64,000 nucleotides of DNA from Phycisphaerales bacterium. Its GTDB lineage: Bacteria; Planctomycetota; Phycisphaerae; Phycisphaerales; UBA1924. The stretch covers positions 1-64,000 of the forward strand of contig JADLFW010000022.1 of assembly GCA_020849615.1 (NCBI GenBank), read 5' to 3'. Of the stretch, positions 33,171-41,927 are shown in pieces. Positions within the stretch are counted from its first letter, which is position 1. Each line of letters starts with the position of its first letter. The position numbers were made by a program, and so were the translations under genes. The notes beneath the pieces are model-generated. The model was not told where the DNA came from. It did not search any database and saw only the letters and a list, made by a program, of their open reading frames with translations.

Positions 33171-33191
33171 GCGCCGCCTCCAATAGTGTCT

Positions 33192-33377
33192 TCAACCGAT
33201 ATCGGGCGCGCTCAGCTGCGCCTTGCGGTATCCTGCCAGTGCGCCCGCAATCGCACCTCCGATCCCGGCTCCGGCCGCACCCGGGCTGACGCCGATCAGC
33301 ACGATCGCGGCCGCCGCTCCCAGGACCGCGCCCGTCACCGCGCCGATCACCATGTACAGCAGCCGACCTCGCTTCAT
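33192..33377 (-). CDS. small glycine-zipper membrane protein
   Basis: A 61-residue protein starting at the ATG at 33377 (AGAGGAGTC directly upstream; six further upstream codons lack this). It opens MKRGRLLYMVIGAVTGAVLG and continues with alternating Gly/Ala hydrophobic residues (AAAAIVLIGVSPGAAGAGIG, GAIAGALAGYRKAQ), giving two glycine-zipper transmembrane segments. Such small proteins can form oligomeric membrane assemblies or sit in lipoprotein-like envelope complexes. No named family is recognised. It is convergent with 30710. Confidence 0.6.
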   Translation of the reverse strand: MKRGRLLYMVIGAVTGAVLGAAAAIVLIGVSPGAAGAGIGGAIAGALAGYRKAQLSAPDIG

Positions 33378-33451
33378 GACTCCTCTCCGGTGCAACAGGG
33401 CCGTTCAACACCATTGAATGCGACAGCGTCACTCGTTCTTGCACACCCAGG

Positions 33452-33688
33452 CTACCTCGGCGTGGTCTGCACCTGCGGAACCGGCCCGCGCCTGTCGAAG
33501 CGAACCCAGCGCGCCAAGCCGCGGTCCTTGTCCGACAGCCGGTACTCGTGGTAGTCGAGCAGACTCCTCTCCCCAGCCACCGGGCCCGAGGGCGGGCGTC
33601 CCCGGGGTGCGGCCACCCGCGGTTGGGGCTGCGGCTGTCGGTTGTCCCTCAAATCTGTGGATCGTCGCGCGGCGGTCGCGGTGGCCAA
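33452..33688 (-). CDS. small hypothetical protein with TTG start
   Basis: A 78-residue frame beginning at TTG 33688 behind GAGAGGAGTTACCGC. The start region is duplicated at 13983 (MATAIAGSRST versus MATATAARRST here), which supports the TTG start. The middle is Pro/Gln/Arg-rich (RDNRQPQPQPRVAAPRGRPP) and probably disordered; the end (GERSLLDYHEYRLSDKDRGL then ARWVRFDRRGPVPQVQ) looks structured. No family recognised. Confidence 0.45.
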   Translation of the reverse strand: MATATAARRSTDLRDNRQPQPQPRVAAPRGRPPSGPVAGERSLLDYHEYRLSDKDRGLARWVRFDRRGPVPQVQTTPR

Positions 33689-33960
33689 GCGGTAACTCCT
33701 CTCGGGGCTTGGACTTGACGGCGGCTGCGTTTACACCACCACGCCTTCGCCGAGGCGTGAAATACCTCAAGGCGGGGGCAGCGATCAAGGTGGATTATTC
33801 TGTATCTCACCACGAAATCACAGCAGCCTGCACCACAAGGGGTCTCCCGGGTCTCTCTAAGCATCGGGTTCCTGATGCAGATCGCGCGTGCAGCCGGGGT
33901 ACGGAGTGATGGTGCGTTAGCGCGATTGACGGGGCGTTCAGACAAGCAGGGGGTAGCACC

Positions 33961-36900
33961 ATGACCACGTCAGTGCGTGTCCTATCGGCCGCCATGAACC
34001 CGGGAGCTGCGAGCGCTGTCCGCGCTCGGTTTGCGAACAGGCGCAACTCCGTTACCCGGTCGATGGCGGCCATCGCTTGCTCCTGCGCGACGGCGCTGGC
34101 GGTGCTTGCTTCGATCGTGCTCATCCCGACCGCGCAGGCCGGAACGACGGTGACGGCCAGCAAGCAGTGCGTCGGCGGGACCCCCGACAACTTCATCGAG
34201 GCGAGCTTCTCGATCTCCACGCCGCAGATTGTCGCGTGGACGGCGACCGTCTCGGGGGGCACAGGCCTGTGCAGCGGCGATGCTTTCTATCTGTCAACTG
34301 TGGACAGCTCGCACGCTGACATATTGCTCACCGACTCGGGGTCGGGTTCGGGCACGCAGTTCCTGAATCCCGGCACCTACCACATCAGTATCCACACCCT
34401 CAACATGGGCCCGGGGTCGTACTCGATCACGTTCGACAGGACCGCCACCGCCGGGGTGTCGCCGTCCAATCACACCTTCCCGAGCGAACTGGAGGGCGAC
34501 TCCTCCACCGGCTCGGAGATCAAGACGTTCAACATTACCCAGACAGGCGACCTCAGCCTCACGGGGATTACCGCGACGGTCGAGTCCGGGGCGTCGTTCT
34601 TCGAGATCACGGCCTCGCCCGCGGGCGCTCCGCCGACCTCGTTCAAGGTGCGCTTCAACGCGGGGACCATCGCCGGCAGCGCGTCCTCTGAAGTCCACAC
34701 CGGGACGATCCGGGTCCGGGCCACGAGCGTCCCCGCGGGCACGACCGTGCCCGATGTAATCGTGACCGTCAGCGGCACGACCACCAAGCGCGTGCCCGAG
34801 ATCGCATGCGCCGGGACGAGCCCGGGCGTCATCCGCGCGGACCACGTCGCCGGGCAGACGGTCGATTTTGACGCCCGCTTCAAGAATGAGGGCACGGAGG
34901 ACCTGAACATTACCGCGCCCGTCGAGTTGTTCAACGACAGCCCCGGGGGCGTGTTCACGATGGTGACGGCCGCGGCCGCCACCCCGCTAGCACCGGGCGC
35001 AACTCGCGCCGCGCGAGTTCGCTTTGCCCCGCCCCCCACGGCGCCCCAGGACCAGGTTTTCCTGGGGCACATCGTGATCCACTCCGATGACCCCGATGAA
35101 CCCGACAAGCAGTGCTCGTTCTCGGCGACGGCCCACGAGCCCCGGCCCATTATCCGCGTCGAACCCGTGAGCCGAACCCTGAACTACCACGATGTGGAGC
35201 TCGGGTTCGCCTACGACCTCGCGGTCTTCGTGCACAACGACGGGGATGCCCCGCTGGTCTTCAACGTCACGCAGGCGGACCCGGCCGATCCGGACCGCCC
35301 GCAATGGTCCGCGCTCGGTACCCCGGCGAGCGTCACCATCGCGCCGGGCGGCCCGCCCAGCGTGCTTATCCAGCGATTCGAGCCACAGGTTGTTGGAGGC
35401 CCGTTCTCGATCATCCTGCGCGTCACCGGGACCAACCACCCGAGCCTGCCGCCGCCGATCGACGTTACGCTCGTGGGCAGCGGTGCCGCTCCCATACCCG
35501 TGAACAGCGTCCTGGTCCTGGACCGCAGCGGGAGCATGGCCGACTCGGCGGGCCCGACGAGCAAGATGGGGGCTCTGCGCATCGCCGCGCAGATGTGGGC
35601 GGACCTCCTGCGCGCCGAGACCGGATCGGGCTTCGGCGACGCGATGGGCATGGTCAAGTACAACAACACCAGCCAGGAATACGCGCCGCTTCACCTGATG
35701 GACGCCCCGCACCGCGGCACGATCAATACCGCCCTCGAGGCCGCCGCGATCGGCGATCTCGCGCGGCTCAAGCCCGACGAGGCGACCGGCATCGGCGGGG
35801 GCATGCAGCGGGGCGCGGACATGCTGAGCACCGTGACCCTAGAGCCGGCCGGGTCGACCGTCCGCAAGCACGTCATGGTGGTAATGACCGACGGGATCGA
35901 GAATCGGGACCCCCGGATCAACGATGTGCTTCCCGGGATCACCGGAGCGGACAGCCGGCTGCGGATCTACTCGCTGGGGCTTGGAGACAACCTCGAGATC
36001 GCCAAACTCCAGTCGATCACCAATCGCTCGCCCGATAAGGGGTTCCATCAAGTCAGTGGAGATCTGACCGGCACCCAGAGGTTCGATCTGCAGACCTTCT
36101 ACTTCAAGATCCTGGTGGACAGCCTCGACTGGCAGATGGTCGTCGACCCGACCTACGTCGTGAATCTGGCCACGACCGCATCGCAGGTCGTCTCGGTGGC
36201 GCACGTGTGCAGCTCCGACCGGGAAGCGCTTTTCGTCGTGATGGACGAGCCCGGGCTCCGCGGCTTCTACGACCTGCAGCTCCTCGACCCCGGCAACCAC
36301 ATCATGACCGTAGGGGCCAGTGTGGGCGGCGTGCCGGTCCAGGTCATCGAGCGCGAGAACTACCGCATCTTTAAGGTGGTCTTCCCCGACCTTGGCCTGT
36401 CCTCCTCGTATGTCGGCGATTGGACGCTTCTGCTCACGCCCAATGGCAAGTGGAAGCCCGACCCCAAGACACAGCGGGGCGTCGCCAGCGATCCGGTGTT
36501 CACGGGCACCAACGGCCTCGCGCCTATCGGCTTCGGGGCCGCGGTCGGGTCTAACTACCGGCTCGATGTAGGCGTCTCACCGACGGCATACGAGCCGAAC
36601 TCCACCGTGACGATGACCGCGAGCCTTTCCGACCGGCAGTGGCCGTCGGTGACGGGGAGCGTGTTCGTCGATGTCACCAAGCCCTCCGGCTCCACGACCG
36701 CCGGGATCGAGCTCTTTGACGACGGCACGCACGGGGATGTGGCCGCCAGCGACGGCACGTGGACGAACCGATTCGGGCAGACCTTTGAAGCGGGCAGCTA
36801 CAAGTTCTTCTTCAGCGCCGTAGGCAAGAACGACCGCGGCGAGCTCGCGCCGCGGCAGGCGACCCGCTACGTCTCGCTTGTGCCCCCGGGCCGGGACCCA

Positions 36901-37038
36901 TCGACCGCGGGGGGCGGAGACGGCAAAGTTCCGGACGAGCCTTGCATCCCGTGCCGATTGCAGTGGTGGCTGTGGGGAATCCTGCTCACCCTGCTGGTGA
37001 TTGTGATCATCCTGCTGATCCGGCTACGCCGCCCGTAA
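33961..37038 (+). CDS. VWA-domain surface protein with C-terminal membrane anchor
   Basis: A 1,025-residue protein. AGGGGGTAGCACC precedes the ATG; a long N-region leads to a signal helix at ~38-59 (IACSCATALAVLASIVLIPT). Residues ~60-150 form a small beta domain (GDAFYLSTVDSSHADILLTD). Residues ~165-510 contain tandem ASH/choice-of-anchor-like Ig folds (SGTTTKRVPEIACAGTSPGV, VRFAPPPTAPQD). The von Willebrand A domain spans ~515-720 with an intact MIDAS start, DRSGSM (Asp521, Ser523, Ser525), and VVMTDGIEN (Asp644). The end is a membrane helix, WWLWGILLTLLVIVIILLI, followed by RLRRP, keeping it in a membrane with the VWA domain outside. Probably a metal-dependent adhesion protein. Confidence 0.87.
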   Translation: MTTSVRVLSAAMNPGAASAVRARFANRRNSVTRSMAAIACSCATALAVLASIVLIPTAQAGTTVTASKQCVGGTPDNFIEASFSISTPQIVAWTATVSGGTGLCSGDAFYLSTVDSSHADILLTDSGSGSGTQFLNPGTYHISIHTLNMGPGSYSITFDRTATAGVSPSNHTFPSELEGDSSTGSEIKTFNITQTGDLSLTGITATVESGASFFEITASPAGAPPTSFKVRFNAGTIAGSASSEVHTGTIRVRATSVPAGTTVPDVIVTVSGTTTKRVPEIACAGTSPGVIRADHVAGQTVDFDARFKNEGTEDLNITAPVELFNDSPGGVFTMVTAAAATPLAPGATRAARVRFAPPPTAPQDQVFLGHIVIHSDDPDEPDKQCSFSATAHEPRPIIRVEPVSRTLNYHDVELGFAYDLAVFVHNDGDAPLVFNVTQADPADPDRPQWSALGTPASVTIAPGGPPSVLIQRFEPQVVGGPFSIILRVTGTNHPSLPPPIDVTLVGSGAAPIPVNSVLVLDRSGSMADSAGPTSKMGALRIAAQMWADLLRAETGSGFGDAMGMVKYNNTSQEYAPLHLMDAPHRGTINTALEAAAIGDLARLKPDEATGIGGGMQRGADMLSTVTLEPAGSTVRKHVMVVMTDGIENRDPRINDVLPGITGADSRLRIYSLGLGDNLEIAKLQSITNRSPDKGFHQVSGDLTGTQRFDLQTFYFKILVDSLDWQMVVDPTYVVNLATTASQVVSVAHVCSSDREALFVVMDEPGLRGFYDLQLLDPGNHIMTVGASVGGVPVQVIERENYRIFKVVFPDLGLSSSYVGDWTLLLTPNGKWKPDPKTQRGVASDPVFTGTNGLAPIGFGAAVGSNYRLDVGVSPTAYEPNSTVTMTASLSDRQWPSVTGSVFVDVTKPSGSTTAGIELFDDGTHGDVAASDGTWTNRFGQTFEAGSYKFFFSAVGKNDRGELAPRQATRYVSLVPPGRDPSTAGGGDGKVPDEPCIPCRLQWWLWGILLTLLVIVIILLIRLRRP

Positions 37039-37315
37039 CGGGCAGTTGCGACAACCAGTAACTGATTTCACTCGCCGGGCGGCCATGCTCCTTGATATCG
37101 GGGGCAACGCCGCCTTCGGCGCCGCCTGGACCGGCTGCCTCAGCGGCGTCATTGCCCGCCGTGTCGATGACCTTCCATAGCTTGCCGGCGCCGTTGCCGC
37201 CGTCAAAGCCGAAGAACACGCTTCTTACACCGCTTTCCTTCGCCTGCCATCCGAATGCCGTCACGGCAAGCAAGGCCATCGAGGACGCGAACTTTGTGCT
37301 TTTTTCGGGATGCAT
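37007..37315 (-). CDS. small hypothetical protein, doubtful
   Basis: A 102-codon frame overlapping the last 30 bases of the VWA gene on the opposite strand. It contains a short hydrophobic stretch (SSMALLAVTAFGWQAKESG), then VFFGFDGGNGAGKLWKVIDT and a Gly/Ala/Glu-rich tail with SEISYWLSQLPV. GC3 is lower than in clear genes here and no ribosome site is visible. The SYWLS segment loosely resembles the GYWFTVGK tail read through hairpin copy C. It may be a genuine short gene or a decayed one. Confidence 0.3.
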   Translation of the reverse strand: MHPEKSTKFASSMALLAVTAFGWQAKESGVRSVFFGFDGGNGAGKLWKVIDTAGNDAAEAAGPGGAEGGVAPDIKEHGRPASEISYWLSQLPVTGGVAGSAG

Positions 37316-37398
37316 GCAACGTCCCAGAGTACAGCAGTCCTCCTGATGGGCGGTTTCGTGACCCTGAACCTGGATCGGGAGTGCCGCGGAAACGGGCG

Positions 37399-38508
37399 CT
37401 ATTTGCGGCGTCTGCGGAGCAGGGCCAGAACGCCAGGGCCGAGCGTCGCCAGCGTCGCAGGTTCAGGCACCGGCCGCCAAAGCAGCGCATAGGTGTAACC
37501 ACCGCTCATGCCGTAACCCACGATGTCGCCGTTTTCGGAAATCCCACGCGCAGACGAGAAGTCAAATCCCGCCGGGTGGAGGTCCACGACGCTCCCCGCC
37601 GTCCCGCTCCACATCAGGGCGTGGTCATAGCCTCCGGTCGCGCTTCCATAGCCCCGGCCCACTTGGGTCGAGCCGGACGCGCCAGTGGCAACCGAGAACT
37701 CAAATCCCGCCGGGTTGAGGTCCACGACGCTCCCCGCCGTCCCGCTCCACATCAGGGCGTGGAATTGGTATATGTCTCCGGTCACCCTTACATCGCCAAC
37801 GCCCACTTGGGTCGAGCCCGACGCGCCATAGGCAGACGATTCTGCAAATCCCGCCGGGTGGAGGTCCACGGAGCTCCCCGCCGTCCCGCTCCACATCAGG
37901 GCGTGGTTTGGGCCTCCGAACACGGCTCCAACGCCGACTTGGGTCGAGCCGGATGCGCCACGGGCAACCGAGTCCATAAATCCCGCCGGGTTGAGGTCCA
38001 CGACGCTCCCCGCCGTCCCGCTCCACATCAGGGCGTGGCTTTGGCCGGTCGCGCTTCCAAAGCCAAAGCCCACTTGGGTCGAGCCGGACGCGCCATAGGC
38101 CTGCGAGAAATCAAATCCCGCCGGGTGGAGGTCCACGACGCTCCCCGCAGTCCCGCTCCACATCAGGGCGTGGTATTGGCCTCCGGTCGCGTCTCCAAAG
38201 CCATAGCCCACTTGGGTCGAGCCGGACGCCCCCCCGGCCGTCGAGAAGTCAAATCCCGCGGGGTGGAGGTCAACGACACTCCCCGCAGTCCCGCTCCACA
38301 TCAGGGCGTGGTATCGGCCTCCGGTCGCGGCTCCATGGCCAATGCCCACTTGGGTCGAGCCGGACGTCCCCGAGGCCGACGAGCCGTCAAATCCCGTCGG
38401 GTGGAGGTCGATGACGGTGTACTGCGCACTTGCGCGGCCCGAAAGGAGCCCCATTGCGGCGACGAACAATGGACAGAACCGGCGCCTGAGTATGTTTTCA
38501 AGCAGCAT
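37399..38508 (-). CDS. PEP-CTERM protein with 46-residue HAF-like repeats
   Basis: A 369-residue exported protein. GGAAGGG lies seven bases before the ATG at 38508; the frame is open further upstream without a signal peptide. The signal peptide is CPLFVAAMGLLSGRASAQ. It is built from seven repeats of GTAGSVVDLHPAGFDFS, xAxGASGSTQVGxGxG and ATGGxYHALMWS (46 residues, 138 nt), nearly identical at DNA level, of the HAF extracellular type. The last repeat runs into a textbook PEP-CTERM tail: VPEPATLATLGPGVLALL then RRRRK. Its relative is the gene at 47145. Sorting would need an exosortase that this window does not encode. Confidence 0.87.
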   Translation of the reverse strand: MLLENILRRRFCPLFVAAMGLLSGRASAQYTVIDLHPTGFDGSSASGTSGSTQVGIGHGAATGGRYHALMWSGTAGSVVDLHPAGFDFSTAGGASGSTQVGYGFGDATGGQYHALMWSGTAGSVVDLHPAGFDFSQAYGASGSTQVGFGFGSATGQSHALMWSGTAGSVVDLNPAGFMDSVARGASGSTQVGVGAVFGGPNHALMWSGTAGSSVDLHPAGFAESSAYGASGSTQVGVGDVRVTGDIYQFHALMWSGTAGSVVDLNPAGFEFSVATGASGSTQVGRGYGSATGGYDHALMWSGTAGSVVDLHPAGFDFSSARGISENGDIVGYGMSGGYTYALLWRPVPEPATLATLGPGVLALLRRRRK

Positions 38509-39166
38509 AAACCGACCCTTCCCACTTGCCGACACGTTCATCGTGATTTTACCCAAACCGCTCCACCCACTACAAGTTGGAACGGCTGCTCTGACCCGGA
38601 AATCGCTCCTTTCGACAGGCCGACGCTGCGGATTTCGGCCCGACGGCTCGCGCTGGCTGACTTCCGCGGGTGTGTACTCGATCACCACATTTCCGCTGAA
38701 ATCAAAGTGAAGTTCCGAAGCACATCCCTGCGTGATTGCGCAGCTCGACGTTCACCATGGCGGTCGTCCCTGACCGGGGAGGACGGGCCCGGACGTGGGA
38801 TTATGCACGATGGGACATGGTGTAGCACTTAATACACACTGCCGGAGGGCGTGCGGCGGCCCTCCGCGCCCGCAGCGGCCCCCCACCGGACCGCCGACCC
38901 CCGCGTCTCTTGCGGGCCCGCCAGCACCGGCTACGGGATCTGGAACAAGGCGTCGCTCGGGCTTTGAACCAGCCCTTGGCCTTCAGGATGTCGATGTTGA
39001 CCGCGGTTAGGCGCCTGACCGATCCTCTATTTAATTTTTCTCTTGGCGCGAGCTTGCCAATTGCGTTTCATGGTTTGCGGGGACGACCCGCCACGGCGGG
39101 ATTCCGGGGTCTTGCGCAGCGCCACTGTCGTGGTTACATTGCTAAGCCCAGTAAACGGAGTGTCTT
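38509..39166. other. divergent intergenic region, no supported gene
   Basis: About 660 bases between divergent surface genes (38508 minus, 39167 plus). It must contain both promoters. An AT-rich stretch (TATTTAATTTTTCTCTTGG) near 39028 is the likeliest promoter area for the plus-strand gene. Short protein-like runs occur on both strands (for example VNIDILKAKGWFKARATP on minus near 38990), but none has a start and ribosome site, so nothing is called. Confidence 0.4.
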
Positions 39167-41350
39167 ATGAATCCGGTCAGCTTGATGGTCTGCGCGGGCC
39201 TGGCGTTGTCGGCGGCGGGGACGGCGAGCGGCCAGGTGCGGAGCTGGGCCAACCCCGTGAGCGGGCTGTGGAGAACGGCCTCCAACTGGACCGGCGGCGA
39301 CCGGCCCGACACGACGGCCGAGAATGCGGTGTTGGGCTGGGGGGACCTGTTTGCCGTCACGATCGACGGCGAGCAGTTCTTTATCGGGAGCCTGTCTCTC
39401 AACAACCCGAATGTCCGGCTGGTAATTCAGTCATCGGCCGCGCGGTCCAGCACCGATCTGGCGTGCATCCGTGACATCAGCAGCATCGGGCTGATCCGCA
39501 TCGCCGGCAACCCGTCCACGACCAACAACGCCGTGCTGCAGATCAACGCGAGCGGCCGCTCGATCAGCGGGACGGGCGAGTTGCGCCTGGAGGAGTTCGG
39601 GGACAGCCATCTGATCATCAACGTCGCCGCGGGCGGGACGTTCACCAACGCCGGCCACCGCATCACCGGCGCTGGGACGCTGCGCGGCAGCGGCGGGACG
39701 CTGGTCAACAGCGGCACGATCCTCGCCGACCGCGCGGGCGGCATGCTCATCACCTGCCCTCTGCGGAACACGGCCACCGTGCGGGCCGTTTCACCCGGGG
39801 CCCTGACGATCGGCGGCACGGTCTGGCAGGAAGGCTCGGCGGCTCTTCTCGAGGCCGACGCCGCGACGCTTACATTCGACGACGCCAGTGACATCAACGG
39901 CGGGATCGTGCGCGGTGTGAACGGCGGAGTGGTGACGCTGTCGGCCGGCACGGTGACCATGAGCAACGTCACCAGCGAGGGGGACTGGGTGATCCCGGTC
40001 TACGCGGGCTCGCTCAACACCTCGCTGGTCGTGGACACGGGGTGGACGAACAACGCGCTGGTGCGGCTCCCCGCCTCCGCCACCACGAACCACAACCGTC
40101 TGTACATCGCCACGAACGCCCTTCTCGGGGCCGGCGAGGTCCGGCTGGAGAAGGCCGGCGGCGCCGACTTCATCCTGAAGGTAGGCGACGGGTGGGTCAT
40201 CAACGGGCCGGGCCACTCCATCACCGGTGCCGGATGGATCGGCACGGCCTTCGGGCCCGGCACGCTCATCAACCAGGGCACGATCCGAGCCGACCGCGAC
40301 GGCGGGCTGACCGTTCAGCTCCCGTTGCTGGAAAACCAAAGCGCGGTGCGGATTGTGGCCCCGGGCAGCATGAGCATGAACACTTCCGTCACGCAGACCG
40401 CGGGCGGCTTCATCGAGGCCGACGGCGCCACGCTGACGTTCGGGGATGCCCCGGCCGGCGATCCGTCGGTGAGCGGTGGAACCGTGCGGGCCGTCAACGG
40501 CGGGGTGGTCAGGGTGCCCGGTGCCCTCGTGATCTCCGGCGTGACCGGCGATGGCGACTGGACGGTCGAGCCGGCTTCGCCGGGTGGTGGGGGATCGACA
40601 CCCAACCTCCATATCACGGAATCGTGGACCAATAACGGGCTGATCGATCTGCCCGCGGGCTGGCAGGAGCCTCGCCTGGTCACCATCCTGACCGATGGTC
40701 TCACGATCGAGGGCGATGGAGAGATCCGCCTGGGAGAACCGGGCTGGACTCGCCTCCAACTGCCGGAAGGGGGCACAGCCACCAACGGGCCCGGGCATCG
40801 GATCTCCGGCGTGGGAACCATCGTCGCGGTCGTGGGTGGGTCAGGAGCAACGCTGCGCAACGCGGGGACATTAGCACCCGGTGCGCTGCTGGGGGCGCTC
40901 ACGATGAACGCGAACCTACTCCAGCTGTCCACCGGCGTGATCGAGATCGAACTGCAGGGCGACGGCGCCGAGCAGCGCGATCTCCTGAACGTGAACGGGT
41001 ACGCCGTGGCGCTGGCCGGGACGCTGCGCGTGCTGCTGCGCGATGGGTACATCCCGCCCGCATGCGAGGAGATCACGGTCGTGCGCGGGAACATCTCCGG
41101 AGCGTTTGATGTTCACGACCTGCCCGTCATGCCTCAGGGACTGATGCATGTGATGTACCTCGCCACCGAGGTGAAGGTGGGCTACGTCCCCGGAGACATG
41201 AACGGGGACGGCCTGCTCGACTTTGCGGATTACCTTGAGTTCCTGAACCTCTTCGATGGCCAGGACCCACGGGCGGATCTGAACGGGGACGGGCTCGTGG
41301 ATTTCAGCGACTACCTGGAGTTCTTGAACTTGTACGACGCCGGCTGCTGA
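39167..41350 (+). CDS. large GC-type dockerin surface protein
   Basis: A 727-residue exported protein. CGGAG precedes the ATG; the signal peptide is SLMVCAGLALSAAGTASGQ. Right after it comes an autotransporter-like passenger start (VRSWANPVSGLWRTASNWTG, GDRPDTTAENAVLG). Then long beta-helical repeats recur: GAGxxRLEExG, GHxITGAGTLRGSGG, LVNSGTILADRAGG, VRAVxPGALTIGG, VRGVNGGVVT. It ends with DMNGDGLLDFADYLEFLN and DLNGDGLVDFSDYLEFLN, then DAGC. It is the full-length paralogue of the gene truncated at the left edge and shows what that gene's missing N-terminus probably looks like. Confidence 0.9.
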   Translation: MNPVSLMVCAGLALSAAGTASGQVRSWANPVSGLWRTASNWTGGDRPDTTAENAVLGWGDLFAVTIDGEQFFIGSLSLNNPNVRLVIQSSAARSSTDLACIRDISSIGLIRIAGNPSTTNNAVLQINASGRSISGTGELRLEEFGDSHLIINVAAGGTFTNAGHRITGAGTLRGSGGTLVNSGTILADRAGGMLITCPLRNTATVRAVSPGALTIGGTVWQEGSAALLEADAATLTFDDASDINGGIVRGVNGGVVTLSAGTVTMSNVTSEGDWVIPVYAGSLNTSLVVDTGWTNNALVRLPASATTNHNRLYIATNALLGAGEVRLEKAGGADFILKVGDGWVINGPGHSITGAGWIGTAFGPGTLINQGTIRADRDGGLTVQLPLLENQSAVRIVAPGSMSMNTSVTQTAGGFIEADGATLTFGDAPAGDPSVSGGTVRAVNGGVVRVPGALVISGVTGDGDWTVEPASPGGGGSTPNLHITESWTNNGLIDLPAGWQEPRLVTILTDGLTIEGDGEIRLGEPGWTRLQLPEGGTATNGPGHRISGVGTIVAVVGGSGATLRNAGTLAPGALLGALTMNANLLQLSTGVIEIELQGDGAEQRDLLNVNGYAVALAGTLRVLLRDGYIPPACEEITVVRGNISGAFDVHDLPVMPQGLMHVMYLATEVKVGYVPGDMNGDGLLDFADYLEFLNLFDGQDPRADLNGDGLVDFSDYLEFLNLYDAGC

Positions 41351-41386
41351 CCGATGTGATGGCTACGCCCCGAGCTGCTACCGGTC

Positions 41387-41554
41387 GTGCTTGGCGCTCT
41401 CAAGCCCGACGCGGCGCTGTGGATCTGCGTGTACCACCACCTGCCCGCGCAGCACCTGAAAGTCACCTGGCACACCGACGACCACGGGCTGGGGGCTGTT
41501 CACCGAAGGGACATCCTGGGCGCTGTTGACGGGAGATCCCTGACGCTTTTCTAG
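41387..41554 (+). CDS. possible 55-residue protein or gene remnant
   Basis: A frame from GTG 41387 with protein-like content (LGALKPDAALWICVYHHLPA then QHLKVTWHTDDHGLG). It has no ribosome site and ends four bases into the transposase remnant on the other strand. More likely a fragment exposed by the nearby insertion-sequence decay than an intact gene. Confidence 0.25.
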   Translation: MLGALKPDAALWICVYHHLPAQHLKVTWHTDDHGLGAVHRRDILGAVDGRSLTLF

Positions 41555-41754
41555 AGCATAGCCGGGCGGGGCTTGAAGACGGCATGGGGGATGACGCCTC
41601 GGGCGGGCTCCCGACCGATGAGCTCGCTGCCGCTGTCCACCCGGTTCGTCTTCGGGATTCCCATCTTCCGGCACACCTCCACGATCGGCGTGTCGACCTC
41701 GGCCTGTCTCAACGCGAACGCGATCTGCTCTTCCGTGCACCGGCTCTTGTTCAT
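41551..41754 (-). pseudogene. IS3-family transposase OrfA remnant
   Basis: The first ~34 codons, MNKSRCTEEQIAFALRQAEV then DTPIVEVCRKMGI, are the helix-turn-helix start of IS3-type OrfA (usual form TEEQIAFALRQAE...VCRKMGIS). After PKT the match stops abruptly and an unrelated-looking run (NRVDSGSELIGREPARG) follows to a stop; the DSGSEL part may come from OrfB, implying an internal deletion. The usual OrfA continuation (FYRWKKKYGG) and all of the integrase are missing, so it cannot transpose. A short hairpin (CGGCCTCC / GGAGGCCG) precedes the start. No clear terminal inverted repeats. Confidence 0.75.
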
Positions 41755-41811
41755 CGATCGGCCTCCCAAACGGAGGCCGGATTGTCCTCGAAGAGCTTTC
41801 ACTCAGCCAGG

Positions 41812-41848
41812 ATCAGGATTCGGGTTTGAACGCAGCCCGGATCCTGAT
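41812..41848 (-). terminator. terminator-like hairpin after kinase operon
   Basis: 13-bp stem ATCAGGATTCGGG / CCCGGATCCTGAT (one G-T pair) with an 11-nt loop, 80 bases beyond the stop of the kinase gene at 41928 on the minus strand. No T-tract. Confidence 0.45.
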
Positions 41849-41927
41849 GGTGCAGGCCCCGCGGTTCGCACCGCCATCACCGGGAAAGAACCCGCGACTG
41901 GCAGGGGCCGACGCGCTGCCTTGCATC

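Noticed and set aside
38509..39166. Protein-like run VNIDILKAKGWFKARATP on the minus strand near 38990
   Set aside because: No start codon or ribosome site, and flanked by stops; too short to support a gene.
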